Positions 7,920-16,908 of a stretch of 64,000 nucleotides of DNA are shown here, piece by piece. The stretch comes from Theionarchaea archaeon. GTDB lineage: Archaea; Methanobacteriota_B; Thermococci; Methanofastidiosales; SZ-28-30. The stretch lies in NCBI GenBank assembly GCA_018992685.1, contig JACVGT010000001.1, forward strand, positions 1-64,000. Direction: 5' to 3'. The notes under the pieces are model-generated. The model had not been told where the DNA came from. It made no database searches and was given only the letters and a program-made list of their open reading frames with translations. The position numbers and the translations under genes were made by a program. Each line of letters begins with the position of its first letter. Position 1 is the stretch's first letter.

Positions 7920-8825
7920 ATGAGATTTCAGGTCCTGTATTTGATTTTGCTTTCTCCCATTGTTGCAGAGCTAGTATCAGGGTCCACGCCCTTTTTCACG
8001 TTCTTGAATCCTGTAGTGCTCATGGTGTATGTGGGATTCTATGGGATGGGCTGCCTTATTATTCGAGAGGTTGCCGCTCGTAAATCATTGTGTTATAGTT
8101 CAGTCTTACTGCTGGGAGCTGCTTTTGGTGTTCTGGAGGAAGGAATTCTCTTGAGGAGCTGGTTTGATCCTCACTGGATGGGTGCCCAGATTACGTCTCA
8201 GGCATTGAGGATCTACGGGGTGAGTGTTCTGCAGCCCTTTGCCAACGTGGTGTACCATGCTGTGGTGAGTATTGCAACTCCCATAGTCTTGATGAACGCA
8301 TTACATTCAAGAGAACCCTGGTTGTCCAGGAGGTCTCTCTTCCTGGCAGGGGTGCTCTGTGCTGGATCTGCTGTACTGCTTCATAGATTCAACGACTATC
8401 AGGTTGCGGGATGGCAGTACTTGATGGGGATTCTGTTGTTTGGGATCTTCGTGGCGTCAGGAATCAGGGGAGTCAGTATTCCGCCGGGGATAAAGAAAAG
8501 GAGCCCTCAGGTTCTCTGGGCCATGGGATCTGTCTTTGTGGTTTTGCTCTTCTTCATCTTTTACACTCTAAGCGCTGCAGGGGTATCCTGGGCAGTTATT
8601 CTGGTGTGTGCCTTCTCTCTCTATGTTGGCTATGCTGTACTGTATGCTGGAACTCGGTTCGAGCCGGCCCATTTTTTTGCCAGTGCGTCAGGGATACTCA
8701 CGGGGCTGGTCTTTATTGTGGTTGTCATGGCCAGACGTGATCCCTCCAAGATTCTCAATGTGGTGGCAGCACTCCTTTTGGTGATGTATCTGGTGGTCCT
8801 ATACAGGAGGCATTTCAAAGTATAA
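7920..8825 (+). CDS. polytopic membrane protein, function unknown
   Basis: 301 residues with about eight hydrophobic segments (near 4-20, 28-48, 59-75, 95-115, 138-155, 165-182, 198-220, 225-245, 250-270 and 280-296). An EEGILLR stretch in the third helix resembles the Glu-Glu motif of CPBP proteases, but the spacing to Arg is one residue too long and the His motifs are not evident. A TATA box TTCTTAAGAG centred 25 bases upstream of ATG 7920 indicates a leaderless message. No transporter or enzyme family is recognised. Confidence 0.6.
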   Translation: MRFQVLYLILLSPIVAELVSGSTPFFTFLNPVVLMVYVGFYGMGCLIIREVAARKSLCYSSVLLLGAAFGVLEEGILLRSWFDPHWMGAQITSQALRIYGVSVLQPFANVVYHAVVSIATPIVLMNALHSREPWLSRRSLFLAGVLCAGSAVLLHRFNDYQVAGWQYLMGILLFGIFVASGIRGVSIPPGIKKRSPQVLWAMGSVFVVLLFFIFYTLSAAGVSWAVILVCAFSLYVGYAVLYAGTRFEPAHFFASASGILTGLVFIVVVMARRDPSKILNVVAALLLVMYLVVLYRRHFKV

Positions 8826-8895
8826 GGTATTCTGGTGTCGGTAGCACGTGAATGGGAAGAGAGAAGATTTTTAAGTACTCTTGGGAAGGAGAGTC

Positions 8896-10149
8896 ATGGT
8901 CTGTATTGAGAATGTCAGGTTTCTGGATGGGTCTGTGAAGCATATCGTCACGGAGGGAACCTTTATTGAGTCAGTGGGAGAGAAGAAGGACCGTTCTGAC
9001 AGTGTTATTGATGGGACGGGGTACCTGGTGATACCCGGGCTGGTCAATACGCACACGCATCTTGCTATGACGTTATTACGAGGGCATGGTGATGATCTGC
9101 CTTTACAGGAATGGCTGGAAACGAAGGTGTGGCCTGCGGAGAAGGGGCTGACGGGAGAAGCTGTGTACTACGGCAGCTTGCTGGGCGCAATGGAGATGGT
9201 GAAATCCGGGACGACGTGTTTTGTTGATATGTACTTTTTCTGCAGAGACGTTGCGCGGGCAGTGGAGGAAATTGGCATGAGAGGGTATCTGGGATCAGGT
9301 ATTTTTGATTTTCCTTCACCTGAGTCAGATGATCCTTTTGAGACTGCAGTGAAGTTTATAGAAGAGGCTAAGGGGAAGAGTGAGCTGGTGGTCCCGGTCA
9401 TGGCCCCCCATGCGTTGTACACGTGTTCTGAGGAGACCTTTCACAAGTGTCTGGAGGTTGCGAGGAAATATGATTTGATCTTCCACACGCATGTCAGTGA
9501 GACGGAGAGGGAAGTCAGGGAATTCGTGGATCAGAAGGGGACGACACCGGTTGAATTCCTGTATGAGGGAGGGTTTCTGGACGAGAAGTTTCTTGCTGCC
9601 CACTGTGTGTGGCTGAATGACAGAGAACTGGATGTGTTTGCTGAAAAAGGAGTAAAGGTTTCTCACAATCCAGTATCAAACATGAAGATTGCTGCAGGGA
9701 TCATGCGACTACCTGACATGGTGAAGAGAGGGATTGCTGTTTCTCTGGCCACCGACGGGGCTGCCTCGAATAATAGTCTGGATATGATTGAGGTCATGAA
9801 GGTGTGTGCATTGCTGCATAAGGTTCATGCGGGTGATCCCACTGTGGTGACTGCCGGGAATGTATTGCGGATGGGCACGGTAAATGGTGCAGAATCTCTG
9901 GGATTGAAGGCAGGGGTCATTGCAGAGGGATATCTGGCTGATTTGGTGTTAGTCGACGTGAAGAAGCCAAATGCTGTTCCCTATCATGATTTTACATCCA
10001 ATATGGTGTATGCTATGCAGAGTGGGAATGTGGATACTGTGATCTGTAATGGAAAGGTTATTATGGAGAACCGACAGTTCTTGGGTGTTGATGAAGGGGA
10101 AATACTGGAAAAGGCAGAGGAAGTTGCTCAAGATATGGTTGCTGGGTGA
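8896..10149 (+). CDS. mtaD: S-adenosylhomocysteine / 5'-methylthioadenosine deaminase (amidohydrolase)
   Basis: 417 residues of the amidohydrolase TIM-barrel superfamily. Zn ligands are visible: VNTHTHLAMTLLRG (HxH), the histidines in PHALYTCSEE and FHTHVSETE, AAHCVWL and the catalytic Asp in SLATDGAASNNSLDM. These motifs, with the beta-sandwich N- and C-termini, match the SAH/MTA deaminase (MtaD/DadD) group, which recycles SAH through S-inosylhomocysteine in archaea. TTG 8881 extends the frame, but GGAAGGAGAGTC precedes ATG 8896, and the TATA box TTTTTAAGTAC (8868-8876) is about 24 bases upstream, so ATG 8896 is chosen. Confidence 0.9.
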   Translation: MVCIENVRFLDGSVKHIVTEGTFIESVGEKKDRSDSVIDGTGYLVIPGLVNTHTHLAMTLLRGHGDDLPLQEWLETKVWPAEKGLTGEAVYYGSLLGAMEMVKSGTTCFVDMYFFCRDVARAVEEIGMRGYLGSGIFDFPSPESDDPFETAVKFIEEAKGKSELVVPVMAPHALYTCSEETFHKCLEVARKYDLIFHTHVSETEREVREFVDQKGTTPVEFLYEGGFLDEKFLAAHCVWLNDRELDVFAEKGVKVSHNPVSNMKIAAGIMRLPDMVKRGIAVSLATDGAASNNSLDMIEVMKVCALLHKVHAGDPTVVTAGNVLRMGTVNGAESLGLKAGVIAEGYLADLVLVDVKKPNAVPYHDFTSNMVYAMQSGNVDTVICNGKVIMENRQFLGVDEGEILEKAEEVAQDMVAG

Positions 10150-10297
10150 ACTCTCCCTCCAGAATTGCAGACGTAGTCGACAAGAAGAAAGACAAGGACT
10201 AGCTTAATTCTTCAGGACTAAATGGTTCACAACCCATTTCTGGTTCAAGAACATTCGTAGAAAGAAACCTTTTTAAGACTGAGTGGTAAGCATCAGC

Positions 10298-10627
10298 ATG
10301 GTAAAATTGCTGAAGGACACCATGACCCTAAAAGAAATCAAGGCTCTCGATGTATACAAAGAAGTGATAGGGTTCATGGCAGTTAACGGATACTACCTTA
10401 ATCAGTCAGTGGAACCAGTTAAGATTGTGGGAAAGAAAAAGGTTGAAGCAGGAGAAGGAATTCTGGACTCTCTTTTGAGTTCCTACAAATCGGCAGAATT
10501 GCATGTGGGGTTATGGCAGCGGGGCACAGATTTGACTGTTGTACTTGATTTCACCAAAGAAGCTGCATCTGATGCAGATACCATAAAAGGAATTCTATTA
10601 CATCGGTTTGGTCAGGAAAAAACCTGA
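10298..10627 (+). CDS. hypothetical small soluble protein
   Basis: 109 residues, alpha/beta in character with no motif I recognise. A GTG at 10283 is in frame, but the TATA box CTTTTTAAGACT is centred 25 bases before ATG 10298, and that spacing recurs at several leaderless genes here, so ATG 10298 is preferred. The sequence (GYYLNQSVEPVKIVGKKKVE..., LHVGLWQRGTDLTVVLDF) suggests a compact domain with a beta sheet. It lies between the deaminase and the DUF434 gene with 148- and 28-base gaps. Confidence 0.6.
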   Translation: MVKLLKDTMTLKEIKALDVYKEVIGFMAVNGYYLNQSVEPVKIVGKKKVEAGEGILDSLLSSYKSAELHVGLWQRGTDLTVVLDFTKEAASDADTIKGILLHRFGQEKT

Positions 10628-10655
10628 ATCCGGCTGAATAGGGCCCCTTTCTGTC

Positions 10656-11255
10656 ATGTCTATCCATGAAGCAACTGATGATCTGCGGTATCTTCTAAAC
10701 CGTGGATACAGGAAATCCTATGCTCTCACCGTTGTGTGTAACCACTACCAGCTTCACAATAAAGATCGTCATTTCTTGGCCCGCACCGTCTTCTCAGATC
10801 AAGAGGCCCAGTCAATCAGACAGAAGAATATCCCCTTGGAACGTATACGGGGAAAGGATATTGCCCTCGACGGATACAATGTACTCATATCTACTGAGGC
10901 TGTTCTGACCGGTGACACACTTATTTGTGATGATTCAGTGGTCAGAGACATCAAAGGTGTCTTCGGGAAATACACCATAACAGAACTCACCTATCAAGCA
11001 CTTCAAGAAATCTTTACCGTCCTTATCCATTATTCACCCCATATGGCAACGTTCTATTTCGACCAGCAGGTACCCCATTCCGGCGACCTCTGTTCTTTCG
11101 TGAGAACGCACTTCCCCTGCACCGCCACAAAGCACGTGGACCTGGTCCTAGCACAGTTGAACCTCATTACAGCCACCTCAGATTCAATACTCATCAGAAA
11201 GCTAGACCACTTCATTGACATTCCTTTTGAGATTCTGCTTTCCAAACCCTTATAA
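10656..11255 (+). CDS. DUF434/DUF5616 domain protein
   Basis: 199 residues with the archaeal DUF434 arrangement. The N-terminal part (DDLRYLLNRGYRKSYALTVVCNHYQL) is followed by DUF5616 (ALDGYNVLISTEAVLTGDTL..DDSVVRDIKG). The second half has conserved acidic residues in DGYN and DDSVVRD that look like a metal-binding nuclease-type arrangement (PIN/NYN-like), but that is inference; no function is established that I know of. ATG 10656 follows 28 bases after the previous stop with no obvious ribosome site. Confidence 0.75.
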   Translation: MSIHEATDDLRYLLNRGYRKSYALTVVCNHYQLHNKDRHFLARTVFSDQEAQSIRQKNIPLERIRGKDIALDGYNVLISTEAVLTGDTLICDDSVVRDIKGVFGKYTITELTYQALQEIFTVLIHYSPHMATFYFDQQVPHSGDLCSFVRTHFPCTATKHVDLVLAQLNLITATSDSILIRKLDHFIDIPFEILLSKPL

Positions 11256-11277
11256 ATGTCGAACCATACACTAAAAC

Positions 11278-11979
11278 ATGGTAGAAATTGTAGAAAAAGA
11301 ACCAATCAACATTGAAGGCGGTACGGCAATTGAAGCATTCCCCGGAGTTGGACTGGTAGGGCACATTGCGGGCAGTTACATGATTAGCGCTTTGGACATG
11401 AAGCTCGTTGGATATATCAATTCAGATAGCCTTCCCCCCGTTTCCATTGTGTACGAAGGGGACATTATACCACCACTTCGCCTGTATCTTCATAAGAACA
11501 TCATCCTCTTCATCTCTGACATCCCTCTGCCACCTGAATCAGTGCATGAGATTACCAGAGAGATCTCCGGATTCCTGAAGGAGAAAAAGGTGGGGAAATC
11601 ACTCTCTCTGGCCGGAATTGGAACAGGAAAACAGGGAGAAAAAGTATATGCAGCAGCCACGGACAAGAAGCTACTGGAAGCATTGAAAATCGAGCCGCTG
11701 CAGTTGGGCAGTATTGTGGGAGCTTCAGGTTCTCTGTTGCTGGAGTGCAAGAAGCTGGGCATTCCTGGCGTTGGGCTTCTGGCCGAGACTATTGGGAATG
11801 TGCCTGATCCCCGGGCCTCTGCAAACCTTGTGACACACCTGGGAAACATACTTGGATTGAAGATAGATGTGGGGCCTCTTTTGGAAGAAGCAGAAGCAGT
11901 AGAGGAACGGTTTGAACAAATGATGGAAAATATGCGACAGAAAGAAGAAGCAGGGGAGTACGTCCCCATGTACAGGTGA
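11278..11979 (+). CDS. PAC2-family protein (proteasome assembly chaperone 2-like)
   Basis: 233 residues. The PAC2 family hallmark is at the N-terminus (TAIEAFPGVGLVGHIAGSYMI, residues ~17-37), followed by GIGTGKQGEKVYAAA, GSIVGASGSLLLECKKLGIPGVGLLAET and DPRASANLVTHLGNILGL. Archaeal PAC2 proteins are ATP-grasp-neighbour or proteasome-assembly-like proteins whose role is not settled. The C-terminal ~35 residues are a charged helix (EEAEAVEERFEQMMENMRQK). The TATA box CTTATAAAT is centred 25 bases before ATG 11278, so it is probably leaderless. Confidence 0.9.
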   Translation: MVEIVEKEPINIEGGTAIEAFPGVGLVGHIAGSYMISALDMKLVGYINSDSLPPVSIVYEGDIIPPLRLYLHKNIILFISDIPLPPESVHEITREISGFLKEKKVGKSLSLAGIGTGKQGEKVYAAATDKKLLEALKIEPLQLGSIVGASGSLLLECKKLGIPGVGLLAETIGNVPDPRASANLVTHLGNILGLKIDVGPLLEEAEAVEERFEQMMENMRQKEEAGEYVPMYR

Positions 11980-11983
11980 GAGC

Positions 11984-12415
11984 ATGGCCCGCGTAACATT
12001 TTTATCGGAACACATCGGCAGGATTATGTTCATCAGGACTGACAGCATGCCTGCAATAGCCGGCATTTCAAACAAGGTATATGACCTGCTTTTCCAGAGA
12101 TCGCTGCTTTCCTTGGAGATTAAGAGTGCTGACAATGTCAGCTCCCTCCTGTCTGCAGAAGAAGGAGTCAGCCTCTTCTTAACCCCTGTGTTAAGAGAGG
12201 ACATGCTGCCGAAAGCGGAAGGAATGATCTGTGAACTGAAGGACAAGAAGGTCACGCTCCAGAAAGTGAAAAAATGGGACGAAGCTGAAATCGTTGCGGT
12301 GCGGATTCAGGTCAAACCCCTGTGTACTGGAAGGATCAAGACAGTGGAAAGGCACCATCTGGGAGGAGGAGTGGACGTAGGAGTGGAGCGAGCAGTCCGC
12401 TGTTCCATCAGTTGA
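11984..12415 (+). CDS. DUF473 family archaeal protein
   Basis: 143 residues. From residue 22 the sequence (MPAIAGISNKVYDLLFQRSLLSLEIKSADNVSSLL, then GVSLFLTPVLREDM) fits the archaeal DUF473 family, whose function is unknown to me. ATG 11984 is preceded by AGGTGAGAGC overlapping the PAC2 stop, consistent with coupling. ATG 12026 and ATG 12047 are alternatives, and a TATA-like ACATTTTTATC lies 25 bases before 12026. The family usually begins near MPAIAGIS, so the N-terminus is uncertain. Confidence 0.7.
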   Translation: MARVTFLSEHIGRIMFIRTDSMPAIAGISNKVYDLLFQRSLLSLEIKSADNVSSLLSAEEGVSLFLTPVLREDMLPKAEGMICELKDKKVTLQKVKKWDEAEIVAVRIQVKPLCTGRIKTVERHHLGGGVDVGVERAVRCSIS

Positions 12416-12429
12416 ACGTGACTGGTACC

Positions 12430-12852
12430 ATGTCAATCTCTCTTGTCCCCATTGGTGTCGTTAGAAATGGTGTAACTGAGAGACCACTCTCTTGGAAAGA
12501 CATTGTCTCAGAAATCCATGTCAGGAAGGACCTGCAGGAAGGCCTGATGGATCTGGAGGAATTCTCTCATGTGTTGGTGGTGTTCTATCTGCACCTCTCG
12601 ATGTCGTTTCGCCTAAAGGTGCATCCCAGGGGAGATGAATCGCTGCCTGCCGTTGGAGTGTTTGGGACAAGGGCACCTGTACGCCCGAATCCCCTGGGAG
12701 TCACTGTGGTCGAGTTACTCTCACTCAAGGAAAACGTCCTGACAGTGAAAGAGCTGGATGCATTTGATGAAACGCCTGTGCTTGACATCAAGCCACACTT
12801 CGCTACGCCAGACCCTTCGAGACTTCCATCATGGGCTGAGAGGACCAGGTAA
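12430..12852 (+). CDS. trmO: TsaA/TrmO-like tRNA methyltransferase
   Basis: 140 residues, the size of the TsaA (UPF0066) domain. Visible are SLVPIGVVRNG, the helix LEEFSHVLVVFYLHLS, and the SAM-site region GVFGTRAPVRPNPLGVTVVELL with LDAFDETPVLDIKPH. In E. coli TrmO uses SAM to methylate N6 of t6A37 in tRNA-Thr. Archaeal members are standalone like this one. ATG 12430 is taken because the domain begins at its second residue; upstream in-frame sequence is low-complexity Arg/Ser-Gly and unlikely to be translated. Confidence 0.85.
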   Translation: MSISLVPIGVVRNGVTERPLSWKDIVSEIHVRKDLQEGLMDLEEFSHVLVVFYLHLSMSFRLKVHPRGDESLPAVGVFGTRAPVRPNPLGVTVVELLSLKENVLTVKELDAFDETPVLDIKPHFATPDPSRLPSWAERTR

Positions 12853-13338
12853 AGAACAGACCATACTCCCAGACCACTGGGAATACAATCAAAAAGCTGG
12901 GATTCTTTGCCACCCAAGAATGAGAAGAAGAGTGATTACTTCCATATTCTGTTTATCAGTGATTTTCGTTCTTCTTTTGACTCGAAATACTCACATTCAA
13001 TGTGTCTTGCCAGGTAATAGGCGTCATGCACTTCACAATATTTCACGTTTTCCCTTCTGTACAGGGAATCCTCGCGGTCAATAAAGTGGATACACTCTCC
13101 ACATCTATGTGGCATATAGGTAGAGAGGAGAGTTTCTATTTAAAGATTGTCCCTATCTGCTGCTACAGGATCACCGCATGCTGGCGGTTTACCTGCTGAC
13201 AGGATCTGTGTCACCCCGATTATGTGCATGGTGTATGCGATACCCACAGCGGATAGACAGAATTGAGCCAGGTACGTCAACCACTATGTCCCTTAGCGTG
13301 TTTACGAGTGACGTACCCAGCACGTTCCCCCACACACA
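12853..13338. other. gene-free stretch
   Basis: About 490 bases with no convincing coding frame on either strand. There is a TATA-like TTCTATTTAAAGA near 13134 on the plus strand with no gene behind it. I see no tRNA fold and no SRP or RNase P signature. Confidence 0.4.
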
Positions 13339-13339
13339 A

Positions 13340-13607
13340 GATATATAAAAATCTTTGCCTGTGTACTGCATGTGGGCGACAAAGAAGGATTCGGGCTTTA
13401 TCTTGAAAATTAGCCACGAGGCAATGAGCCTAAAATGGGGATTCTACCATCATCCACTGCAGAGAGGAATAGCTCCAAAGGGGTAATACGAGGGGACGGA
13501 TGTTCTGAGGTGCTCAACGTCACCTACGCTCCGGTGAAAGGGCATCACCTCTCCTACAGGGGGCTGCAGATAGAGGATTTCCGGGAGATTTCGATTTGGG
13601 AATCCGA
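13340..13607 (+). ncRNA. candidate structured RNA gene of unknown class
   Basis: A strong TATA box (GATATATAAAAAT, 13340-13352) predicts transcription from about 13371. No start codon with a ribosome site follows and the 82-codon frame beginning at 13435 has no protein character. The sequence contains nested inverted repeats: GAGGTG (about 13517) with CACCTC (about 13547) enclosing CACC/GGTG, and GGATTTCC with GGGAATCC near the end. It ends just before the TATA box of the ribosomal operon. I find neither the SRP GGAAG tetraloop region nor RNase P conserved blocks, so no class is assigned; it could also be a long alternative leader of the operon. Confidence 0.3.
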
Positions 13608-13610
13608 AAC

Positions 13611-13764
13611 CTTTATAAAGAAGAACCAGTGTAAAAATACAGGCTCGCTTCTATGCGATAATTCGGCGTTGAACAGTAGTTGAAAAAGCATTCAGTTATG
13701 TTGGAATGGGGTTAGCTTCATTCCAATTTCTGAAAATCATCACCTCTGGTTGGAGGCTATCCAC
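13611..13764 (+). promoter_or_regulatory. promoter and structured leader of the ribosomal protein operon
   Basis: The TATA box CTTTATAAAG (13611-13620) predicts a start near 13641 and a leader of about 120 nt. It contains a perfect 8-bp hairpin, TTGGAATG (13701-13708) with CATTCCAA (13719-13726). A shorter stem follows, CCTC (13743-13746) with GAGG (13753-13756), that includes the Shine-Dalgarno TGGAGG for rpl3. Such an arrangement could support autoregulation by a ribosomal protein. Confidence 0.5.
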
Positions 13765-14769
13765 ATGACTAATTTCAAGCACCGCAGACCAAGACGAGGC
13801 TCCCTTGGCTACTCTCCCCGAAAACGGGCCAAGAAGCTTGTGCCAAGGGTTTCAGCCTGGAAAGACACAGGAGAAGCAAAACTCCTAGATTATCCTGGTT
13901 ACAAGGCAGGAATGACCCATGCCTACAAGATAGATGACCGTCCCCATGCTCTGAGCAAGGGGAAAGAAGTACTGGTTCCTGCCACTGTGATTGAAACTCC
14001 ACCTGTGTATGTATTTGGCATTAGAGGGTACAAGAAGACATCCAGTGGGCTACAGGCGATAGGAGAAGTGTGGAGCGATAATGGTCACTCTCACCTGGGT
14101 AAAAGACTGGTCCTGAACAAGAAAAAAGGTAAATCAAAGAGCAAGAAAAAGAAAGTCGATTTCTCCGGGGCAGATGATATTCGATTGCTCGTTTGCACCC
14201 AGCCTCACCTCATCCACCTCAAGAAGAATCCTGACATCATGGAGTGCGGTATAGGGGGGAAAGATACAACTTCCAAACTTGAATTTGCTGAAGGAGTCCT
14301 GGGTAAGGAAATCACGGTAGATCAGGTATTCGGAGAAGGAGACTTCGTTGACGTTGTCAGCGTTACCAAAGGAAAGGGTACCCAGGGCGTCATCAAGCGG
14401 TGGGGTGTGAAAATCCAGGATCGAAAGACAGATGATGCTCGACGGCATGTGGGCTGTATTGGTCCATGGAAGCCCCATAAAACCCTGTGGAGAGTACCAT
14501 TTTCTGGTCAGATGGGCAATCACACAAGGACTGCCCTGAACAAGCGGTTACTGAAGATGGGCTCTGTCCAGGACGATGATGTTACTCCAAAAGGAGGATT
14601 TATCAACTACGGGATTTTGAGAACCAGCTATGTACTGGTGAAGGGGAGTGTAGCAGGTCCTTCCAAGAGAATCGTGAGAATGCGGCAGGCCATCAGGCCG
14701 CCCCGGCATCTACCTCCAGGAAAACCAGTGATTACTCATGTTTCATTATCCAGCAAGCAGGGTGTGTAA
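13765..14769 (+). CDS. rpl3: 50S ribosomal protein uL3
   Basis: 334 residues from ATG 13765, which is preceded at 8 bases by TGGAGG; the in-frame TTG at 13750 lies inside that ribosome site and is rejected. Archaeal/eukaryotic-type N-terminus (HRRPRRGSLGYSPRKRAKKLVPRV) and the GWTRKGHGF-equivalent region (KGTQGVIKRWGV, then GPWKPHKTLWRVPFSGQMGNHTR) near residues 210-250 identify it. uL3 binds 23S rRNA near the peptidyl-transferase centre. First gene of the long ribosomal operon. Confidence 0.97.
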   Translation: MTNFKHRRPRRGSLGYSPRKRAKKLVPRVSAWKDTGEAKLLDYPGYKAGMTHAYKIDDRPHALSKGKEVLVPATVIETPPVYVFGIRGYKKTSSGLQAIGEVWSDNGHSHLGKRLVLNKKKGKSKSKKKKVDFSGADDIRLLVCTQPHLIHLKKNPDIMECGIGGKDTTSKLEFAEGVLGKEITVDQVFGEGDFVDVVSVTKGKGTQGVIKRWGVKIQDRKTDDARRHVGCIGPWKPHKTLWRVPFSGQMGNHTRTALNKRLLKMGSVQDDDVTPKGGFINYGILRTSYVLVKGSVAGPSKRIVRMRQAIRPPRHLPPGKPVITHVSLSSKQGV

Positions 14770-15525
14770 ATGAAAGCGACTGTGTATTCAATTGAGGGCG
14801 AACCGTCAGGGAAGATAGAACTCCCATCCATCTTTGAGACAGAACACAGACCTGATCTCATCAAGAGGGCAGTTCTCTCCAGCATCAGTAACAGAATTCA
14901 GCCCAGGGGAACAAGTCCTCTGGCGGGAAAACGACGTGTTGTCCACTACATGGGGACCAACAGAGGAATCTCCCGGACACCGCGGACGGCTTCTGGAGGA
15001 AGAAGGGCAGCCTTCGTTCCTCAGGCAGTGGGGGGGCGCATAGCTCACCCTCCTAAAGTGGAAAAAATCCAGGCCGAGAAAATTAACAGGAAAGAGAAGA
15101 AACTGGCCCTTCGTTCAGCTGTCGCAATGTCTGCAGATTCTGACGTTGTGAGAAGGCGTGGCCACAGAATTGATGATGTGAAAGAGATTCCCCTGATTGT
15201 AGAAGATTCACTGGAGGATCTGGAACAAACCAAAGAAATCAGGGAGGTATTCGAAGCTCTGGGAGCATTGAAAGACGTTGAGCGAGCCCAGAATCGAAAA
15301 ATAAGAGCAGGTAAAGGTAAGATGAGAGGAAGAAAATACAAGAAAAAGAAAGGACCCCTGCTGGTGGTCACCAGACCGCTACGAAGTGCTCGGAACCTGC
15401 CGGGAGTGGATGTGGTAACAGTGGATAACCTGGGACCAGAACACTTGGCACCCGGAACGCACCCCGGGCGGTTTGTGATCTGGACCAAGTCAGCAATTGA
15501 GAACCTGGAGAGGATTGCATGGTAG
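14770..15525 (+). CDS. rpl4: 50S ribosomal protein uL4
   Basis: 251 residues, archaeal-size uL4 (formerly L4e/L1e). The rRNA-binding loop [35 protein letters not shown] lies around residues 61-96, and the globular domain ends in [23 protein letters not shown]. It lines the exit-tunnel constriction. A very basic segment near 176-196 ([14 protein letters not shown]) is typical of the family. It starts directly after the uL3 stop and overlaps the uL23 start. Confidence 0.97.
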   Translation: MKATVYSIEGEPSGKIELPSIFETEHRPDLIKRAVLSSISNRIQPRGTSPLAGKRRVVHYMGTNRGISRTPRTASGGRRAAFVPQAVGGRIAHPPKVEKIQAEKINRKEKKLALRSAVAMSADSDVVRRRGHRIDDVKEIPLIVEDSLEDLEQTKEIREVFEALGALKDVERAQNRKIRAGKGKMRGRKYKKKKGPLLVVTRPLRSARNLPGVDVVTVDNLGPEHLAPGTHPGRFVIWTKSAIENLERIAW

Positions 15526-15782
15526 ACCCGTACAGTATTGTAAGTCATCCCCTGGTAACTGAACAGACGGTTGCCTCCATGGACAGAGATAATGTCCTGG
15601 TATTCATTGTGAAGAGAACAGCGTCCAAGAGTGAGATCAAAAAGGCTATAGAGGAACTCTATGAGGTGGAACTGGTGTCAGTGAATACGCTGGTCCTGCT
15701 TGATGGAAGAAAGAAGGCCTACGTGAAACTGAGAGAGGAGTACCTGGCTGACGAAGTGGCTACCAAGATAGGAGTATTTTAG
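15519..15782 (+). CDS. rpl23: 50S ribosomal protein uL23
   Basis: 87 residues: [46 protein letters not shown] and [23 protein letters not shown] cover the whole archaeal uL23 fold. It sits at the tunnel exit and forms part of the SRP/translocon docking site. ATG 15519 overlaps the last seven bases of rpl4 (ATGGTAG), so translation is coupled. Confidence 0.97.
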   Translation: MVDPYSIVSHPLVTEQTVASMDRDNVLVFIVKRTASKSEIKKAIEELYEVELVSVNTLVLLDGRKKAYVKLREEYLADEVATKIGVF

Positions 15783-15790
15783 GTGATACT

Positions 15791-16489
15791 ATGGGAAAGA
15801 GACTGATTCAGCAGGCCCGGGGAAAAGGATCTACCAAGTACAGAGCACCCAGCCACCGGTATAAATACTCGGTAAAGTACCCTGTCCGGCCCTGCAAAGG
15901 AGTTGTGCGAGCGCTGATCAATGATCCTGCTCACACTGCCGTCATTGCCAAGGTGGTATATGAAGGTGGACAGAAAGGATTCTTACTGGCTCCTGAGGGA
16001 TTGTGTGTGAACCAGAAAATCTCTGTGGGAGGTGAAGATGTGTCCCCTGGAAATGTACTGCAGTTAGGATCGATACCAGAAGGGACTCTGGTGTATAACC
16101 TTGAAAAACAGCAGTTTGACGGGGGAAAACTTGTGCGGTCATCTGGTACTTATGCGACGATCATTTCTCATGAAGATGGAAAAACAGTGGTCCAGCTCCC
16201 TTCAAAGCAGATGAAGACCTTCCCTTCCACAGCACGAGCGACGGTGGGAGTGGCCTCAGGAGGGGGAAGGACAGAAAAGCCCATGCTGAAATCGGGAAAG
16301 CGATTCCACATGCTGCAGAGCAAGGCACGCTCATATCTGAGAGTTTCTGGAGTGAGCATGAATGTGGTGGACCATCCTTTTGGTGGTGGACAGCACGACA
16401 TCAAAGGACGACCCATGACAGTGTCCAAGAACGCTTCCCCGGGAAGAAAGGTGGGTTTGATTAAAGCCAAAAGAACCGGGAGGAAGTAA
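15791..16489 (+). CDS. rpl2: 50S ribosomal protein uL2
   Basis: 232 residues of archaeal uL2. Landmarks are [21 protein letters not shown] at the N-terminus, the SH3-like middle domain, and the conserved peptidyl-transferase loop [14 protein letters not shown] followed by [23 protein letters not shown]. The histidine in GGGQH corresponds to the His implicated in peptidyl-transferase integrity in bacterial L2. TAGGTGATACT supplies the ribosome site before ATG 15791. Confidence 0.97.
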   Translation: MGKRLIQQARGKGSTKYRAPSHRYKYSVKYPVRPCKGVVRALINDPAHTAVIAKVVYEGGQKGFLLAPEGLCVNQKISVGGEDVSPGNVLQLGSIPEGTLVYNLEKQQFDGGKLVRSSGTYATIISHEDGKTVVQLPSKQMKTFPSTARATVGVASGGGRTEKPMLKSGKRFHMLQSKARSYLRVSGVSMNVVDHPFGGGQHDIKGRPMTVSKNASPGRKVGLIKAKRTGRK

Positions 16490-16491
16490 GT

Positions 16492-16899
16492 ATGGCAAAG
16501 AAAGAATTCACGTACAGAGGCATACCTGTGGAAGAACTCCGGAAAATGCCTATGGATAAGTTTATCTCGTTGCTGCCCTCGAGGCAGAGGAGATCATTGA
16601 AGAAAGGACTTCCTCCAGAGAAGAGAAAGCTTCTGTTGCGGCTACGAAAGGCAAAGGAAGCAGCGAAAGATGGTGAAAATGTCATTGTACGCACCCACTG
16701 CAGAGACATGATTGTCCTGCCTGAAATGGTGGGATTGACGGTGGGTATATACAATGGGAAGGAATTCAAAGTCGTGGAGATTAAGCCGGAAATGGTGGGA
16801 CATTTTTTCGGTGAGTTTGCGTTGACTCGCCGGAAGGTTGTCCATTCAGCTCCGGGTATTGGTGCAACCAAGTCTTCAATGTACGTACCTTTGAAGTAA
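16492..16899 (+). CDS. rps19: 30S ribosomal protein uS19
   Basis: 135 residues, the longer archaeal/eukaryotic form with an N-terminal helical extension ([33 protein letters not shown]). The core carries [28 protein letters not shown] and the C-terminal signature [27 protein letters not shown]. It binds 16S rRNA in the head of the small subunit with uS13. Two bases separate it from rpl2. Confidence 0.97.
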   Translation: MAKKEFTYRGIPVEELRKMPMDKFISLLPSRQRRSLKKGLPPEKRKLLLRLRKAKEAAKDGENVIVRTHCRDMIVLPEMVGLTVGIYNGKEFKVVEIKPEMVGHFFGEFALTRRKVVHSAPGIGATKSSMYVPLK

Positions 16900-16908
16900 G
16901 GTGTAACT

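Noticed and set aside
8136-8159. EEGILLR in the polytopic protein as a CPBP protease motif
   Set aside because: CPBP needs EExxxR; here Arg is one residue too far and the second and third His motifs are not found.
13340-13610. RNase P RNA or SRP RNA
   Set aside because: No GGAAG/AGCA tetraloop region of SRP and no conserved P4 blocks of RNase P could be read; left as unknown.
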